Origin: Chelativorans multitrophicus
Lineage (GTDB): Bacteria; Pseudomonadota; Alphaproteobacteria; Rhizobiales; Rhizobiaceae
DNA length: 64,000 bases
NCBI RefSeq assembly: GCF_011317445.1
Contig: NZ_JAAAPL010000001.1
Span: 1,755,001 to 1,819,000 of the forward strand
Reading direction: 5' to 3'
Positions 11,223-22,469 of the stretch are shown here, piece after piece; positions within the stretch are counted from its first letter, which is position 1; the number at the start of each line of letters is the position of its first letter. The position numbers and the translations under genes are program-made. The notes below the pieces were generated by a model. It did not search any database. It saw only the letters and a list, made by a program, of their open reading frames with translations, and had not been told where the DNA came from.

Positions 11223-12218
11223 ATGCGCATCCTCATCAAAGGTGCGGGCGTGGCGGGGCTGGCGACGGCGCATGAGCTGGCGGCGCGCGGCGGCGAAATC
11301 ACCGTCATCGAAAAGAGCGCCTCCGTGGGCGGCGGAGCGTCCTGGCTCGCCGGCGGAATGCTCGCGCCATACTGCGAGCGGGAGAGCGCCGAGGAGGAGG
11401 TCATCCGGCTCGGAGAGCATGCCGCGCGGTGGTGGGAAACGGTACTACCCGGTACGGTGAGCTTCAACGGCACGCTGGTGGTGGCTCCGCCGCGTGATGC
11501 GACCGAACTCCGCCGCTTTGCTGTCCGTACCGAGGGGTACGTGCATCTCGGCGCGGAAGAAATCGAAGCACTGGAGCCCGACATTGCCGGACGGTTCCGC
11601 ACCGGCCTTTTCTTCGCCGCGGAAGCGCATCTTGATCCGCGCGGGGCGTTGGACCGGCTCCATGCCAAGCTGGAAGCATTGGGTGTGCGATTCCTGTTCG
11701 ATTGCACGGCGGCTCCCCAGCGTTTCGACCATGTCGTGGATTGCACCGGCTTTGCCGCGGCAGCCACTCTCTCCGAACTTCGCGGCGTGCGCGGCGAAAT
11801 GCTCTATCTGGAAACCCGTGACGTGAAGCTGTACCGCCCGGTACGGCTCATCCATCCGCGCTTCCCCGTCTATGTGGTGCCGCGCGGCGATGGCCGTTTC
11901 ATGGTTGGCGCAACCATGGTGGAGAGTGCGGACGATGGGCCGGTCACGGCACGCTCTATGATGGAACTGCTCAACGCCGCCTATACGCTGCACCCGGCCT
12001 TTGGCGAGGCGCGCATCCTGGAAGCCGCGGCAGGCATACGCCCGGCCTTCCCTAATAACCTGCCGAAGATCGAGCGGCGTGGCGATACGCTCTTCGTCAA
12101 CGGCTTCCATCGTCACGGTTTTCTCCTGGCGCCGGCGGTTGCGCGGCAGGCCGCCGAACTGATCATCTCCAACGAGGCGCATCGCAATGAAGCTCATCGT
12201 GAACGGGCAAGCGCTTGA
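11223..12218 (+). CDS. thiO: Glycine oxidase ThiO
   Basis: ThiO is an FAD-dependent D-amino-acid-oxidase-family enzyme that oxidises glycine to dehydroglycine for thiazole formation. The start is the ATG at 11223 (MRILIKGAGVAGLATAHEL), because the nucleotide-binding GxGxxG must lie at the very N-terminus and GAGGA precedes it; the reading frame continues upstream into the inverted repeat but is not credible there. Other marks are SWLAGGMLAPYCERE, HPRFPVYVVPRGDGRFMVGATM and the C-terminal FVNGFHRHGFLLAPA. It has 331 residues. It overlaps thiS by 32 bases, placing it firmly in the thi operon. Confidence 0.93.
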   Translation: MRILIKGAGVAGLATAHELAARGGEITVIEKSASVGGGASWLAGGMLAPYCERESAEEEVIRLGEHAARWWETVLPGTVSFNGTLVVAPPRDATELRRFAVRTEGYVHLGAEEIEALEPDIAGRFRTGLFFAAEAHLDPRGALDRLHAKLEALGVRFLFDCTAAPQRFDHVVDCTGFAAAATLSELRGVRGEMLYLETRDVKLYRPVRLIHPRFPVYVVPRGDGRFMVGATMVESADDGPVTARSMMELLNAAYTLHPAFGEARILEAAAGIRPAFPNNLPKIERRGDTLFVNGFHRHGFLLAPAVARQAAELIISNEAHRNEAHRERASA

Positions 12219-12384
12219 GAGCCAGGCACGGACACTTTCCGAACTGATGACCGAACTCGGCCACACGGGAAACTGGTTCGCGACGGCCATCAATTCCGAA
12301 TTCGTGCCAGGCAGCGAGCGCAACGAAGTCAGGCTTTCCGAGGGCGACCGCGTGGAAATCCTGACGCCCAGGCAAGGAGGCTAA
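12187..12384 (+). CDS. thiS: Sulfur carrier protein ThiS
   Basis: This 65-residue beta-grasp protein ends in the mandatory Gly-Gly (TPRQGG), which is adenylated and thiocarboxylated to carry sulfur to ThiG. The N-terminal [11 protein letters not shown] and the internal [10 protein letters not shown] are typical. It overlaps thiO at its start and is followed two bases later by thiG, whose Shine-Dalgarno (AGGAGG) overlaps the last thiS codons. Confidence 0.95.
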   Translation: MKLIVNGQALESQARTLSELMTELGHTGNWFATAINSEFVPGSERNEVRLSEGDRVEILTPRQGG

Positions 12385-12386
12385 AA

Positions 12387-13163
12387 ATGCCGCTCACCGT
12401 CTATGGAACCGAACTTTCCTCCCGCCTGCTGCTGGGCACCGCGCAATATCCCTCGCCCGCCATCCTTTCGGAAGCAGCGAAGTCTTCCGGTGCGTCGGTT
12501 GTCACCGTATCGTTGCGGCGCGAGGGCATTCAGGGGGAAACGGGTGGTCGCTTCTGGTCGCTTGTCCGCGAGCTCGGCCTGCGCGTGCTGCCCAACACGG
12601 CGGGTTGCCACACGGTCAAGGAAGCGGTGACCACGGCCAAAATGGCGCGGGAAGTGTTCGGGACGAACTGGATCAAGCTTGAGGTGATCGGCCATCACGA
12701 CACGCTGCAGCCCGATGTTTTCGGCCTAGTGGAAGCCGCGCGCATCCTCACCGAGGATGGCTTTGCCGTCTTCCCTTACACGACCGAGGACCTCGTCGTG
12801 GGCGAGCGGCTGATCGAGGCGGGCTGCGAAGTGCTGATGCCCTGGTGCGCACCGATCGGCTCGGCCAAGGGTCCGGTCAATCTCGACGCGCTGCGCGCCT
12901 ACCGAGCACATTTTCCGGACACGTCGCTGATTGTCGACGCCGGGCTCGGGCGGCCTTCGCATGCCGCAGCCGTGATGGAACTGGGCTTCGACGGCGTACT
13001 GCTCAATACGGCGGTCGCCAAGGCAGGGAACCCCGCCGCCATGGCCATCGCCTTCGCGCAAGCGGTGGAGGCGGGACATGCGGCCTACGGCGCCGGCATA
13101 TTGGAGCCGCGCGACATGGCCGTGCCTTCCACGCCCGTGATCGGCAAGGCGGTGTTCTCATGA
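12387..13163 (+). CDS. thiG: Thiazole synthase
   Basis: ThiG forms the thiazole phosphate ring from 1-deoxyxylulose-5-phosphate, dehydroglycine and ThiS thiocarboxylate. The 258-residue TIM barrel has the Schiff-base lysine context [37 protein letters not shown] and [30 protein letters not shown]. An ideal AGGAGG precedes the ATG. The ATGA overlap with thiE suggests translational coupling. Confidence 0.97.
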   Translation: MPLTVYGTELSSRLLLGTAQYPSPAILSEAAKSSGASVVTVSLRREGIQGETGGRFWSLVRELGLRVLPNTAGCHTVKEAVTTAKMAREVFGTNWIKLEVIGHHDTLQPDVFGLVEAARILTEDGFAVFPYTTEDLVVGERLIEAGCEVLMPWCAPIGSAKGPVNLDALRAYRAHFPDTSLIVDAGLGRPSHAAAVMELGFDGVLLNTAVAKAGNPAAMAIAFAQAVEAGHAAYGAGILEPRDMAVPSTPVIGKAVFS

Positions 13164-13780
13164 GGCTCGACCCGTTTTATCTCATCGTCGATTCTGCAGC
13201 CTGGATCGAGCGCCTCGTGCCACTTGGCGTAAAGCTGCTGCAACTTCGCATCAAGGAAATTGACGAAGCAGAGCTCCGGGCGGAAATCCGCCGCGCGAGA
13301 AAAATATGCGCAGGGCATGATTGCCAGCTCATCGTGAACGATTACTGGCAGCTCGCCATCGAGGAGGGCTGCGACTTCGTCCATCTGGGCCAGGAGGATT
13401 TGGCGACCGCCGACCTTGCCGCGATCAAGCGGGCGGGGCTGAAATTTGGGATCAGCACGCATGACCACACGGAACTTGCGACAGCGCTGAAGGCCGAACC
13501 CGACTATATCGCGCTCGGGCCGATCTACCCAACCATCCTCAAGAAGATGAAATGGGAGCCGCAAGGGCTCGACCGTATCGCCGAATGGAAGGAACGCGTA
13601 GCCCCAGTGCCGCTCGTCGCCATCGGCGGCCTGACGCCGGAGCGCATCCCCGGCGTTTTCGAGCGCGGCGCGGATTCGGCGGCCGTGGTGACGGACATAT
13701 TGCGCAATTCCAACCCCGAGGCGCGCACACGGGAATGGTTAGAGGCGACCGCATCATGGAGGGAAAAAAGCCGAGCATGA
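13160..13780 (+). CDS. thiE: Thiamine phosphate synthase
   Basis: ThiE joins HMP-PP and thiazole phosphate to thiamine phosphate. The start is the ATG at 13160, which overlaps the thiG TGA; the frame is open further upstream but that part lies antisense to sense in thiG and is not coding. Motifs are [41 protein letters not shown] and [11 protein letters not shown]. It has 206 residues, typical for ThiE. It overlaps thiD by four bases. Confidence 0.94.
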   Translation: MRLDPFYLIVDSAAWIERLVPLGVKLLQLRIKEIDEAELRAEIRRARKICAGHDCQLIVNDYWQLAIEEGCDFVHLGQEDLATADLAAIKRAGLKFGISTHDHTELATALKAEPDYIALGPIYPTILKKMKWEPQGLDRIAEWKERVAPVPLVAIGGLTPERIPGVFERGADSAAVVTDILRNSNPEARTREWLEATASWREKSRA

Positions 13781-14547
13781 GTGTCAGGCCGCATGTGCTT
13801 GTCGTCGCCGGCTCTGATTCCTCCGGAGGAGCAGGAATCGGCCGCGACATCGAAGTCCTTGCCAGCCTGGGCGTTAACGCAGCGCTCGCCATTACCGCCG
13901 TGACGGCGCAGACGCATAGTCGCGTGGCGGCGGTTGAACCCATGTCGCCTTCGCTCGTTTCGGCGCAGATGGAAGCTGCGCTGGAAGCAGAGCCCATAGA
14001 CGCGATCAAGATCGGCATGCTCGGGACGAGCGACATAGTGGAGGCAGTCTCGACCGTTCTCCGCAGGCATCTGCCGATTCCCGTCGTCCTCGATCCCGTG
14101 CTCGCCTCCTCCTCTGGAGGACGGCTCATGGAAGAAGCAGGGATTGCCGTGCTGAAGCGTGAACTTCTACCGCTCTGCCGCCTCGTCACGCCCAATTGGC
14201 TGGAGCTTGCCATTCTCGCTGCCACGGTGACCGCAGGGAGTGAGGAAGAGGCGCTTGATCAAGGCAACTTGCTCCTTGCAAGCGGGTGTCACGCCCTGCT
14301 CGTGAAGGGCGGGCATGCGCCGGATAAACGAAATTCGACAGATATTCTGCTGCGTCGAGGCCATGCGCCGGAACGCTTCGAAGCGCCGCGGCTTGATAGC
14401 CGGATGCGCGGCACGGGTTGCGCGCTCGCCAGTTCCATCGCCGCCGCCTTGGCGCGCGGGCTTTCGCTGGAAGAAAGCATCGCGTTTGGCAAGCGGAAAG
14501 TTTACCACTTATTACGCGAAGCCGATGCCGAGCACCCAGCCGCCTGA
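13777..14547 (+). CDS. thiD: Hydroxymethylpyrimidine (phosphate) kinase
   Basis: ThiD phosphorylates HMP-P to HMP-PP (and HMP to HMP-P). The ribokinase-family hallmarks are VLVVAGSDSSGGAGIGRDIE at the N-terminus, IPVVLDPVLASSSGGRLM, TPNWLELAIL, LLVKGGHAP and the anion-hole motif RMRGTGCALASSIAAALARG. The ATG at 13777 forms an ATGA with the thiE stop; an in-frame ATG at 13756 would add seven residues. It has 256 residues. It is the last gene of the thi operon, and a strong hairpin follows 66 bp later. Confidence 0.93.
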   Translation: MSVRPHVLVVAGSDSSGGAGIGRDIEVLASLGVNAALAITAVTAQTHSRVAAVEPMSPSLVSAQMEAALEAEPIDAIKIGMLGTSDIVEAVSTVLRRHLPIPVVLDPVLASSSGGRLMEEAGIAVLKRELLPLCRLVTPNWLELAILAATVTAGSEEEALDQGNLLLASGCHALLVKGGHAPDKRNSTDILLRRGHAPERFEAPRLDSRMRGTGCALASSIAAALARGLSLEESIAFGKRKVYHLLREADAEHPAA

Positions 14548-14613
14548 TGAGATTTGGTGATAGCGGTCGGCGTCAGCATGATAAATGTTTTAGAACATCT
14601 ACGCCGGTGAAGA

Positions 14614-14652
14614 AATATCCGCAAAGAGGCAGGTGGGCCTCTTCGCGGATAT
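14614..14652. terminator. Bidirectional hairpin between thiD and the porin gene
   Basis: The near-perfect inverted repeat AATATCCGC-AA-AGAGGC / GCCTCT-TC-GCGGATAT has a six-base loop and sits between two convergent genes. It lacks a long T-run on the thiD side, so it may act with Rho or as a 3' end stabiliser. Confidence 0.7.
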
Positions 14653-14660
14653 GCTAGGCT

Positions 14661-15365
14661 CTAGAACTTATAGGACAAACCAACCCGCATTGTGTGCGAA
14701 TGCGAGCTCAAATCAGCCGATCCAATATCGAGATCGTAAGACTTCTTTCCGAAATCCATAAACTGGTACTCGACCTTGCCGATCCATTTTTCGGTTATGG
14801 CGTAATCAAGACCCGCGCCGAGCGTATAACCCACTCTAGTCTTGTTATCCCGAGCAACGACTTTACCATCCTTTTTTGAGGAGATTTCCAGGTTCTCGAA
14901 GGCGGCACCGCCGGTGACATAGGGCAGGAAGCGATCCATCGCATAGCCGAGACGCACACGCGCCGATCCGAATCCCCTGGATGCTGCGAAACGGCCGTTC
15001 CCGGAGGCCGCGGCCTTGTCTTTACCACCGAAATAGAGTTGAGCGTCCCCTTCCGCGCCGATAACCCAGTTATCGATCTGATAGTTGTACCCCAGATAAA
15101 CACCACCGAAGGTACTGTTCATCTTGAAGGCATCACCTTTGATGCCTGCCTTCTTGGCGACGGAATTGGGATCAAACTTAAGGCTGTTCCACTTATAGCC
15201 GCCGTCAACACCAAGATAAATGCCGCTCCAGTCATAGGACTTGGCCGGAGCTGCGACCACAGGCGCCACCGGGACTGGATCGTCCCGTTGAATGATGGCG
15301 TCCGCGGCAAAGCCAGCAGAAGTGCCGAACAGGCCGATAAACGCAAGGGATAAAATGGATCGCAT
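14661..15365 (-). CDS. Omp25/Omp31-like outer membrane beta-barrel protein
   Basis: The 234-residue protein begins with a clean Sec signal peptide (MRSILSLAFIGLFGTSAGFAA). After a short Pro/Val-rich linker comes YDWSGIYLGVDGGYKWN, the first strand of the eight-stranded OmpA/Omp25-type barrel common in Brucella and rhizobia. Alternating hydrophobic strands follow (VRLGYAMDRFLPYVTGGAAF, RVGYTLGAGLDYAITEKWIGKVEYQF), and the last residue is Phe (GLSYKF), the usual BAM recognition signal. It should be an abundant envelope protein that tethers or shapes the outer membrane. AGAGAGG precedes the ATG. Confidence 0.92.
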   Translation of the reverse strand: MRSILSLAFIGLFGTSAGFAADAIIQRDDPVPVAPVVAAPAKSYDWSGIYLGVDGGYKWNSLKFDPNSVAKKAGIKGDAFKMNSTFGGVYLGYNYQIDNWVIGAEGDAQLYFGGKDKAAASGNGRFAASRGFGSARVRLGYAMDRFLPYVTGGAAFENLEISSKKDGKVVARDNKTRVGYTLGAGLDYAITEKWIGKVEYQFMDFGKKSYDLDIGSADLSSHSHTMRVGLSYKF

Positions 15366-15719
15366 GAAAACCTCTCTTAACTATGTTTACGAACGCGCCG
15401 GCTTATAAACGCATAAGAAATACAGATCAACCCTGCAGAACGAGCCGCATATGCACGGCCCACAAAAGGCGGCATCCATCACCCGAATAACGTAAACAAC
15501 GCGCCGGACGCAGTGCATTCAGAGCCGATGCATCGCGTTCGTTGCTGGGCAACCATTCGAGCGGGACTCTATCCCGCGGTTCCGAGGACTTATCTGACGC
15601 TTATCGGAAAATAGGGGACGGCTTTGGCGCTCGTCAGCGTCTCTCGCCTCTGCGCAGCTGCGCCTGACCCCAAATACGGGATCTTGCTACTCGAGCCGAA
15701 TGGGTGACGATTCTTGGCG
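15366..15719. other. Intergenic region, porin promoter side
   Basis: About 350 bp lie between the start of the porin gene and the end of the DapA-family gene, both on the minus strand. The stretch next to the porin ATG is the expected promoter region. I see no convincing gene or RNA here. Confidence 0.5.
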
Positions 15720-16634
15720 TTATAAGCCGTATCTGCCCAGATCGGGACGGTTCCTGAGCCCTGTCTCCACCACAGCGCGGACCTCCGCCTCTTCCTGCCC
15801 GATAAGTTGAAGGCGCGGCTGGCGCACCACCGGTGAGGTGCCGCGCACGATGTGCTCGCAAAGCTTGATCTTCTGGACGAATTTTGGCCCGATATCGAGG
15901 TGGAGCAACGGCAGGAACCATCGGTAGATCTCCAGCGCCTCTTTGAGACGGCCCTCTTCCACGAGCTTGTATATCGCAACCGTCTCCTTCGGGAAGGCTA
16001 CGACCAGGCCTGCTATCCAGCCGGAGCAGCCGAGGACCAGGCTTTCCAGCGCCAGATCGTCCACGCCGGTCAAAAGCTGATAACGGTCGCCAAGCGCGTT
16101 GATGGTCTCGTTGATGCGCCGCGTATCGCCGGTGGATTCCTTAATGGCGACGAATTTGGCTTCGTCCGCCATCTCCTTCAGCATCGCAGTTGTGATGTTG
16201 ATGCCGTAGGCAAGCGGGTTGTTATAGACGATGATCGGCAGGTTCGAGGCGGCCGCCACGGCGCGGTAGTGCGTCACCACTTCGCGGTCGTCGGCGAGAT
16301 AGCGCATAGCCGGCAGCACCATGAGGCCGTCGACCCCGATCTTTTCGGCCTCTGCAGCGAGCGATGCACCCGCAGCCGTCGAATCCTCCGCGATTGTTAG
16401 GATAATCGGCACGAGCCCCCTCGCCTCCTCCTTCGCAGCCTTGGCGATGGCGATCTTCTCTTCGCGTGTCAGGCTCGAAGCCTCCCCCAAGGAGCCGCAA
16501 AGGACGACAGCGTCCACCCCGCTCTCGATCTGGAAGGCAATATCCGCCCGGACGCCGTCGAGATCCACTTGCTGATCAGCCGTCATCTTGGTGGTTATTG
16601 CGGGGAAGATGCCGCGGAAGTCGCTCTTTTGCAT
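15720..16634 (-). CDS. DapA-family (dihydrodipicolinate synthase-like) lyase/aldolase
   Basis: The 304-residue protein is a class I aldolase-type TIM barrel. It has GIFPAITTKMTADQQVD at the N-terminus, LCGSLGEASSLT in place of the DapA GTTGE loop, IVYNNPLAYGINI with the proton-relay Tyr, and FVAIKESTGDTRR with the Schiff-base Lys. Members of this group cleave or form keto acids such as HPC, KDG or N-acetylneuraminate. The true dapA role is unlikely, because the gene sits beside a GntR/FCD regulator rather than lysine genes and has a changed GTTGE loop. The pair looks like a small catabolic unit. AGAGGA precedes the ATG. The substrate is unknown. Confidence 0.85.
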   Translation of the reverse strand: MQKSDFRGIFPAITTKMTADQQVDLDGVRADIAFQIESGVDAVVLCGSLGEASSLTREEKIAIAKAAKEEARGLVPIILTIAEDSTAAGASLAAEAEKIGVDGLMVLPAMRYLADDREVVTHYRAVAAASNLPIIVYNNPLAYGINITTAMLKEMADEAKFVAIKESTGDTRRINETINALGDRYQLLTGVDDLALESLVLGCSGWIAGLVVAFPKETVAIYKLVEEGRLKEALEIYRWFLPLLHLDIGPKFVQKIKLCEHIVRGTSPVVRQPRLQLIGQEEAEVRAVVETGLRNRPDLGRYGL

Positions 16635-16797
16635 ACCATTCCTCTTTCGAACGCGAACCGGCGCATGCTTCAGCTTATTAGCTTGTATTTAGTTTGTCGA
16701 CACAAAACCGATGCGTGCCGGATGCGCGGCGATGTCGGCGGGCTGATACAAATGTTGGAATCGCAGCTGTAGGCCAGTGGCACCCAATTCCAGGGCG

Positions 16798-17553
16798 CTA
16801 GGCCTGCTGGTCGAGCGTTATGTGGGACGCCCCATCGCGAACGATATAGCTCTGAATCTGCCGCACGATCTGTGCGGCATGCGCAGTAGCCAGCTTATCG
16901 CAGAGCTCAGCATCCCCAGCCTCGATTGCGGCGATTATCGCATCGTGCTCTTCCACATATTGCTTCGGCAGACGGTCATCGAAGGATGAATAATAGACCC
17001 GCAGGATCCTACGGCCTTCATCGAGCAGCCGCGCAAAGAGCGTTGTGAAATAGTGGTTTCCCCCTGCTTCGGCTATCGCCACATGGAAATTCCGGTTTGC
17101 ATCGATCATGGCGAGTGCATTGCGGCGGCGGACGGAGTCGGCAAAATGCGCCTGAAGGCTGCGAATTTTTGCTAGGTGCTCCGGCTTATGGTGACGCGCC
17201 GCGGAAAGTGTGGTGACGCGGTACATCAGCGTCAGCGCTTCGAAATAGACAGGAAGCCGCACGAAATCGATTGGTGCAACGATGGTGTTGCGGTTGGGCA
17301 GCGTATGAACGAGCCCTTCGGCCGCAAGCCGCACCAGCGCCTCGCGAATGGGCGTACGCGACATTTGGAATTGCTCGGAGAGCCTCACCTCATCGAGCCC
17401 TGTGCCGGGCGCGAGCTCAAGCTCCAGAATTGCCTTTCGCAGCGCGTGGTAAACGGCCTGGCCTCCCGCGCCCCTGACCCGCTCGCTTCCTGGCTGGGCT
17501 GCAGCGGCCGCGCCCAGCCGGCCCTTTGTCTTCTTCTCACCGATGCCGCGCAA
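16798..17553 (-). CDS. GntR family (FadR/FCD subfamily) regulator
   Basis: This is a 251-residue two-domain regulator. The N-terminal winged helix runs over ~residues 30-95 (QAVYHALRKAILELELAPGTGLDEVRLSEQFQMSRTPIREAL, typical GntR). It is followed by the all-helical FCD ligand domain with NRNFHVAIAEAGGN and a late EEHDAIIAAIEAGD, which supply the metal/acid-binding positions. The reading frame begins at a TTG at 17553. It lies 163 bp upstream of the DapA-family gene in the same orientation, so it probably controls that gene. The intergenic part contains a short TGTCGACA palindrome (16695-16702), a weak operator candidate. Confidence 0.9.
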   Translation of the reverse strand: MRGIGEKKTKGRLGAAAAAQPGSERVRGAGGQAVYHALRKAILELELAPGTGLDEVRLSEQFQMSRTPIREALVRLAAEGLVHTLPNRNTIVAPIDFVRLPVYFEALTLMYRVTTLSAARHHKPEHLAKIRSLQAHFADSVRRRNALAMIDANRNFHVAIAEAGGNHYFTTLFARLLDEGRRILRVYYSSFDDRLPKQYVEEHDAIIAAIEAGDAELCDKLATAHAAQIVRQIQSYIVRDGASHITLDQQA

Positions 17554-17786
17554 TGGCAGTTCTCTGCTTAGGTCTTGAATGGCTTCAGCCCATTAAGCAC
17601 GTCCCCGCCCTCTGCTCAACAATCGGGTTTTTATGGCCGTGCCTGATGATCCTTCGAGCGAATTCATTGGCTCCATGCCGCCGATTGTAAACACGTTCAC
17701 TTTTCCGTTATTTTGATCCTGCGACACGCTGGCTTAATTTCACGTCTCCAGGACTGCAGCAGATCGAATGGGAACAGGAGGAGACG

Positions 17787-18563
17787 ATGACCTTTACGAG
17801 GCGTAAGACTTTGCAACTCGGTGCAACCGGCTTGGCCGCGGTCGGAGCGACGATCATCATGCCTTTTTCCACCCGGGCGCAGGAATCCCAAGGCGACAGC
17901 TACGACAGCGAAAACGGGAAGATCACCATCTCCCCCATCGCGCATGCCTCTTTCGTGATGACCGTTCCCAATATGGTCATCTATGTCGATCCTGTTGGGG
18001 GTGCCGCGGCGTTTGAGGGCAATCCTCCTGCGGACCTCATACTCGTCACCCACGAGCATGGCGATCATTTCGAGCCGGATACACTGACTGCGCTTGCAGG
18101 AGAGCAGACACAGCTCGTCACCAACCCGTCCGTCTTCGATAAGCTGCCCGAGGCGCTGAAGAGCAAGGCAACCTCGATCGGCAATGGAGAAAGCACGACC
18201 GTGGGCGAAATCGGGATCGAAGCCATTCCTGCCTACAACACCACGCCCGACCGGTTGCAGTACCACCCCAAGGGCCGCGACAACGGCTATGTCCTGAGCG
18301 CCGACGGGCGCAGGGTCTATATTGCGGGCGACACGGAAGACATCCCGGAAATGCGCGCTCTTAGCGACATCGACATCGCCTTCGTCCCGATGAACCTGCC
18401 CTACACCATGGATAGCGATCAGGCGGCTTCCGCTGTGGCCGAGTTCGCTCCCAAGGTTGTCTATCCCTACCATTATCGGGGCAGCGATCCCGAGGCCTTT
18501 GCTGCAAAGGTTGCCGAGGCAGGCGCGGAGATCCAGGTGGTGCAGGGGCCTTGGTATAGCTGA
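17787..18563 (+). CDS. Tat-exported metallo-beta-lactamase-fold hydrolase
   Basis: The 258-residue protein starts with a twin-arginine signal (FTRRKTLQLGATGLAAVGA), so it is probably exported folded with its metals. The core contains the zinc motif VTHEHGDHF (HxHxDH), a later IAGDTEDIPEM Asp and a C-terminal YPYHYRGSDP His, as in UlaG-like/beta-lactamase_2 hydrolases. These act on phosphoesters or lactones; the substrate here is unknown. GGAGGAGACG precedes the ATG. It is followed by a convergent cupin gene. Confidence 0.88.
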   Translation: MTFTRRKTLQLGATGLAAVGATIIMPFSTRAQESQGDSYDSENGKITISPIAHASFVMTVPNMVIYVDPVGGAAAFEGNPPADLILVTHEHGDHFEPDTLTALAGEQTQLVTNPSVFDKLPEALKSKATSIGNGESTTVGEIGIEAIPAYNTTPDRLQYHPKGRDNGYVLSADGRRVYIAGDTEDIPEMRALSDIDIAFVPMNLPYTMDSDQAASAVAEFAPKVVYPYHYRGSDPEAFAAKVAEAGAEIQVVQGPWYS

Positions 18564-18590
18564 CGCTTAAAGAGCCCTCGGCCTTGCCGG

Positions 18591-19078
18591 TCACCAGGCC
18601 CGCAAAAGCGGGCCTTCCCGGCCGTAGAAGGGATCGCTCTCGGGGCGCGCCAGTTCAGGCATCGATTGCACTTCCGCCTTGTTGCGGCAGATCGAGTAAT
18701 TCTCCTGCCCCGGCGGGTAGGCGCCAATTACCAGAAGGTCGTCGCTTGCTGAGAGATTTTTGTGGCCGGTGCCAGCCGGCAGCACGACGAGATCGCCTGC
18801 TTTCAGCTCGAAGCGCTTACCCGTCTCACCACCAAGCTGCACTTCGACCATGCCGCGGGCGATACCTAGAGCTTCGTGCGCATCCGGATGGAAATGATGG
18901 TAGCGGAAGATGCCGTTCCGCCATGTGCCGCCCCAGCCGCTCCCAATAAAGCGCTGTTCGAAAGCACCTGCCCTGTCGGTGACGCGATCGCCCAGCACCT
19001 GCGGGTAGATCAGCACCGGCAGATCGGGGTTGTTGGGCACATCGGGCCCTTCCTCCAGGAAAAATCTTTGCGGCTCGA

Positions 19079-19091
<13 letters not shown>
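18591..19091 (-). CDS. Cupin-domain protein (YjlB-like)
   Basis: This 166-residue single cupin has HHFHPDAHEALGI (the HxHx3-4E metal-binding motif) and AGDLVVLPAGTGHKN (second motif with the distal His). The flanking GGTWRNGIFRYHHFH and VIGAYPPGQ resemble the Bacillus YjlB group. It is most likely a small metal-binding enzyme or sugar/auxiliary-binding protein; no reaction can be assigned. It overlaps the 3' end of the pobR gene by 13 bases and runs in the same direction, so the two are probably co-transcribed. Confidence 0.82.
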
Positions 19092-21261
<2,170 letters not shown>

Positions 21262-21302
21262 CGGACAAGCGTCATAGGCCTGGACGCCATCGTCCCTTAG
21301 AA

Positions 21303-21334
21303 CTGGGCCCCGCAGCATTCGATGCGGAGCCCAG
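21303..21334 (+). terminator. Hairpin downstream of pobA
   Basis: The stem CTGGGC-C-CCGC / GCGG-A-GCCCAG has an ~11-base loop, 42 bp after the pobA stop. No T-run follows, so it may be a Rho-assisted or mRNA-stabilising hairpin. Confidence 0.55.
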
Positions 21335-21485
21335 ATAGCTTCGCCCGCCGACTTAGAAGATCAAGCTGCGACTGGGACTGCCGCTTTAGGCCAGCCAATC
21401 CCGGTACAATCAGAATCAATGACGGTACGCCTAACCGAAAACCCCCGCGCTCCGTCGTAATTATTGTTTGTGTCATGGTTGTCGG

Positions 21486-22247
21486 TCAGGACATCATTTC
21501 TCGGATCTTGTAAGCTACCTCCGTGCGATTGGTCGCATTGAGCTTCTTCATGATATTGCGGATGTGCACTTTCACCGTGCTCTCGCAAAGTTGCAGCTCA
21601 TAGGCGATGATCTTGTTGGCCTTTCCGCGTCTTAGGGCTTCGGCTACCTCTGCCTCACGCGCGGTGAACAGGTTTCCGAGCCCTGCAGTGCGATTGGTGG
21701 TCGAATTGATGACATCGCGCATCGCAAGCACACCACTTGCGGGAACGAAGACGCCACCCACCTGGGCAAGGTGAATTGCCTCGGCAGCCACGCTCACACC
21801 CACATTGCTCGGTATGTAGCCGCGTGCGCCGGAATCGAGCGCGGTCAAGATCTGACCGAGATCGTCCGAGTCAGCGACGACGATGACCGGGCTGTCTTCA
21901 AAAATCCCGGCAAGATCTTGTATTTCGGAGCGAACGCCTGAATCGGCGATCTTCCTGCTGCCGACGATGAAGAGCACCGCCGACGGCTCCCTGCTATCCC
22001 CCAGTTTACGCCACTCGTCGGCCGAGCCGACGGCAACGATCTCCATTTCAGGACTTTGGGTCCTCAAACTTTGCGCCAGGCATTCCCTGCCTAACGCCCT
22101 GGGGTCGATCAAAAGTATCAGATCCTCCTTTGTCCCTCTGTCGAGTTCCGCCTCCGTTGTGAAATTGCCACCCGCCCGAAAGTCGACTGGCAATGTAGAC
22201 GCCGATTTTAGGCCTGGCGCCTGTGAAAAGCCATTTTCTAGTTCCAC
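21486..22247 (-). CDS. LuxR/FixJ-type regulator with degenerate receiver domain
   Basis: The 253-residue protein has a receiver-like N-terminal half (ILLIDPRALGRECLAQSL, ~residues 43-60) and a C-terminal LuxR/GerE helix-turn-helix (FTAREAEVAEALRRGKANKIIAYELQLCESTVKVHIRNIMKKL). Where a response regulator carries the phospho-acceptor Asp, this protein reads AVLFIVGSRK, with no acidic residue. It therefore probably works without phosphorylation, as an orphan or pseudo-receiver regulator. It begins with GTG behind GGGGAG. It lies at the edge of the exopolysaccharide region next to a Crp/Fnr regulator, so a role in EPS control is plausible but inferred. Confidence 0.85.
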   Translation of the reverse strand: MELENGFSQAPGLKSASTLPVDFRAGGNFTTEAELDRGTKEDLILLIDPRALGRECLAQSLRTQSPEMEIVAVGSADEWRKLGDSREPSAVLFIVGSRKIADSGVRSEIQDLAGIFEDSPVIVVADSDDLGQILTALDSGARGYIPSNVGVSVAAEAIHLAQVGGVFVPASGVLAMRDVINSTTNRTAGLGNLFTAREAEVAEALRRGKANKIIAYELQLCESTVKVHIRNIMKKLNATNRTEVAYKIREMMS

Positions 22248-22434
22248 AATACGCTCCCCTTACTTGTGTGAATAAACAAGCCGCATGCAGCTGACGTACG
22301 AAAGCATCGTCCCGTCCCAGCCACCGTACGTTTGCAGCGGCTCCGGAGACCCGCGAATGAAATAGCTGTGCTGGTCTTCCGAGGGAAAATATCTGCATAA
22401 TTGTGGATAACGCGCACTAACCTAGATTAAGCCC

Positions 22435-22469
22435 TTATCAATTTATTCACCATTTGATAAAAAATTGAT
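22435..22469. repeat. Nested AT-rich inverted repeats between two regulator genes
   Basis: TTATCAA (22435-22441) and TTGATAA (22454-22460) form one dyad. ATCAATTT (22437-22444) and AAATTGAT (22462-22469) form an overlapping one. The site lies ~30 bp past the end of the Crp-type gene and ~190 bp upstream of the LuxR-type gene. It could be a regulator-binding site (the arms contain the TTGAT/ATCAA half-sites used by FNR/FixK proteins, but with wrong spacing) or alternative 3' hairpins. Confidence 0.4.

Noticed and set aside
12845-13160. A 105-residue N-terminal extension of thiE.
   Set aside because: It overlaps thiG in another frame. ThiE starts at the ATG overlapping the thiG stop and has normal length without it.
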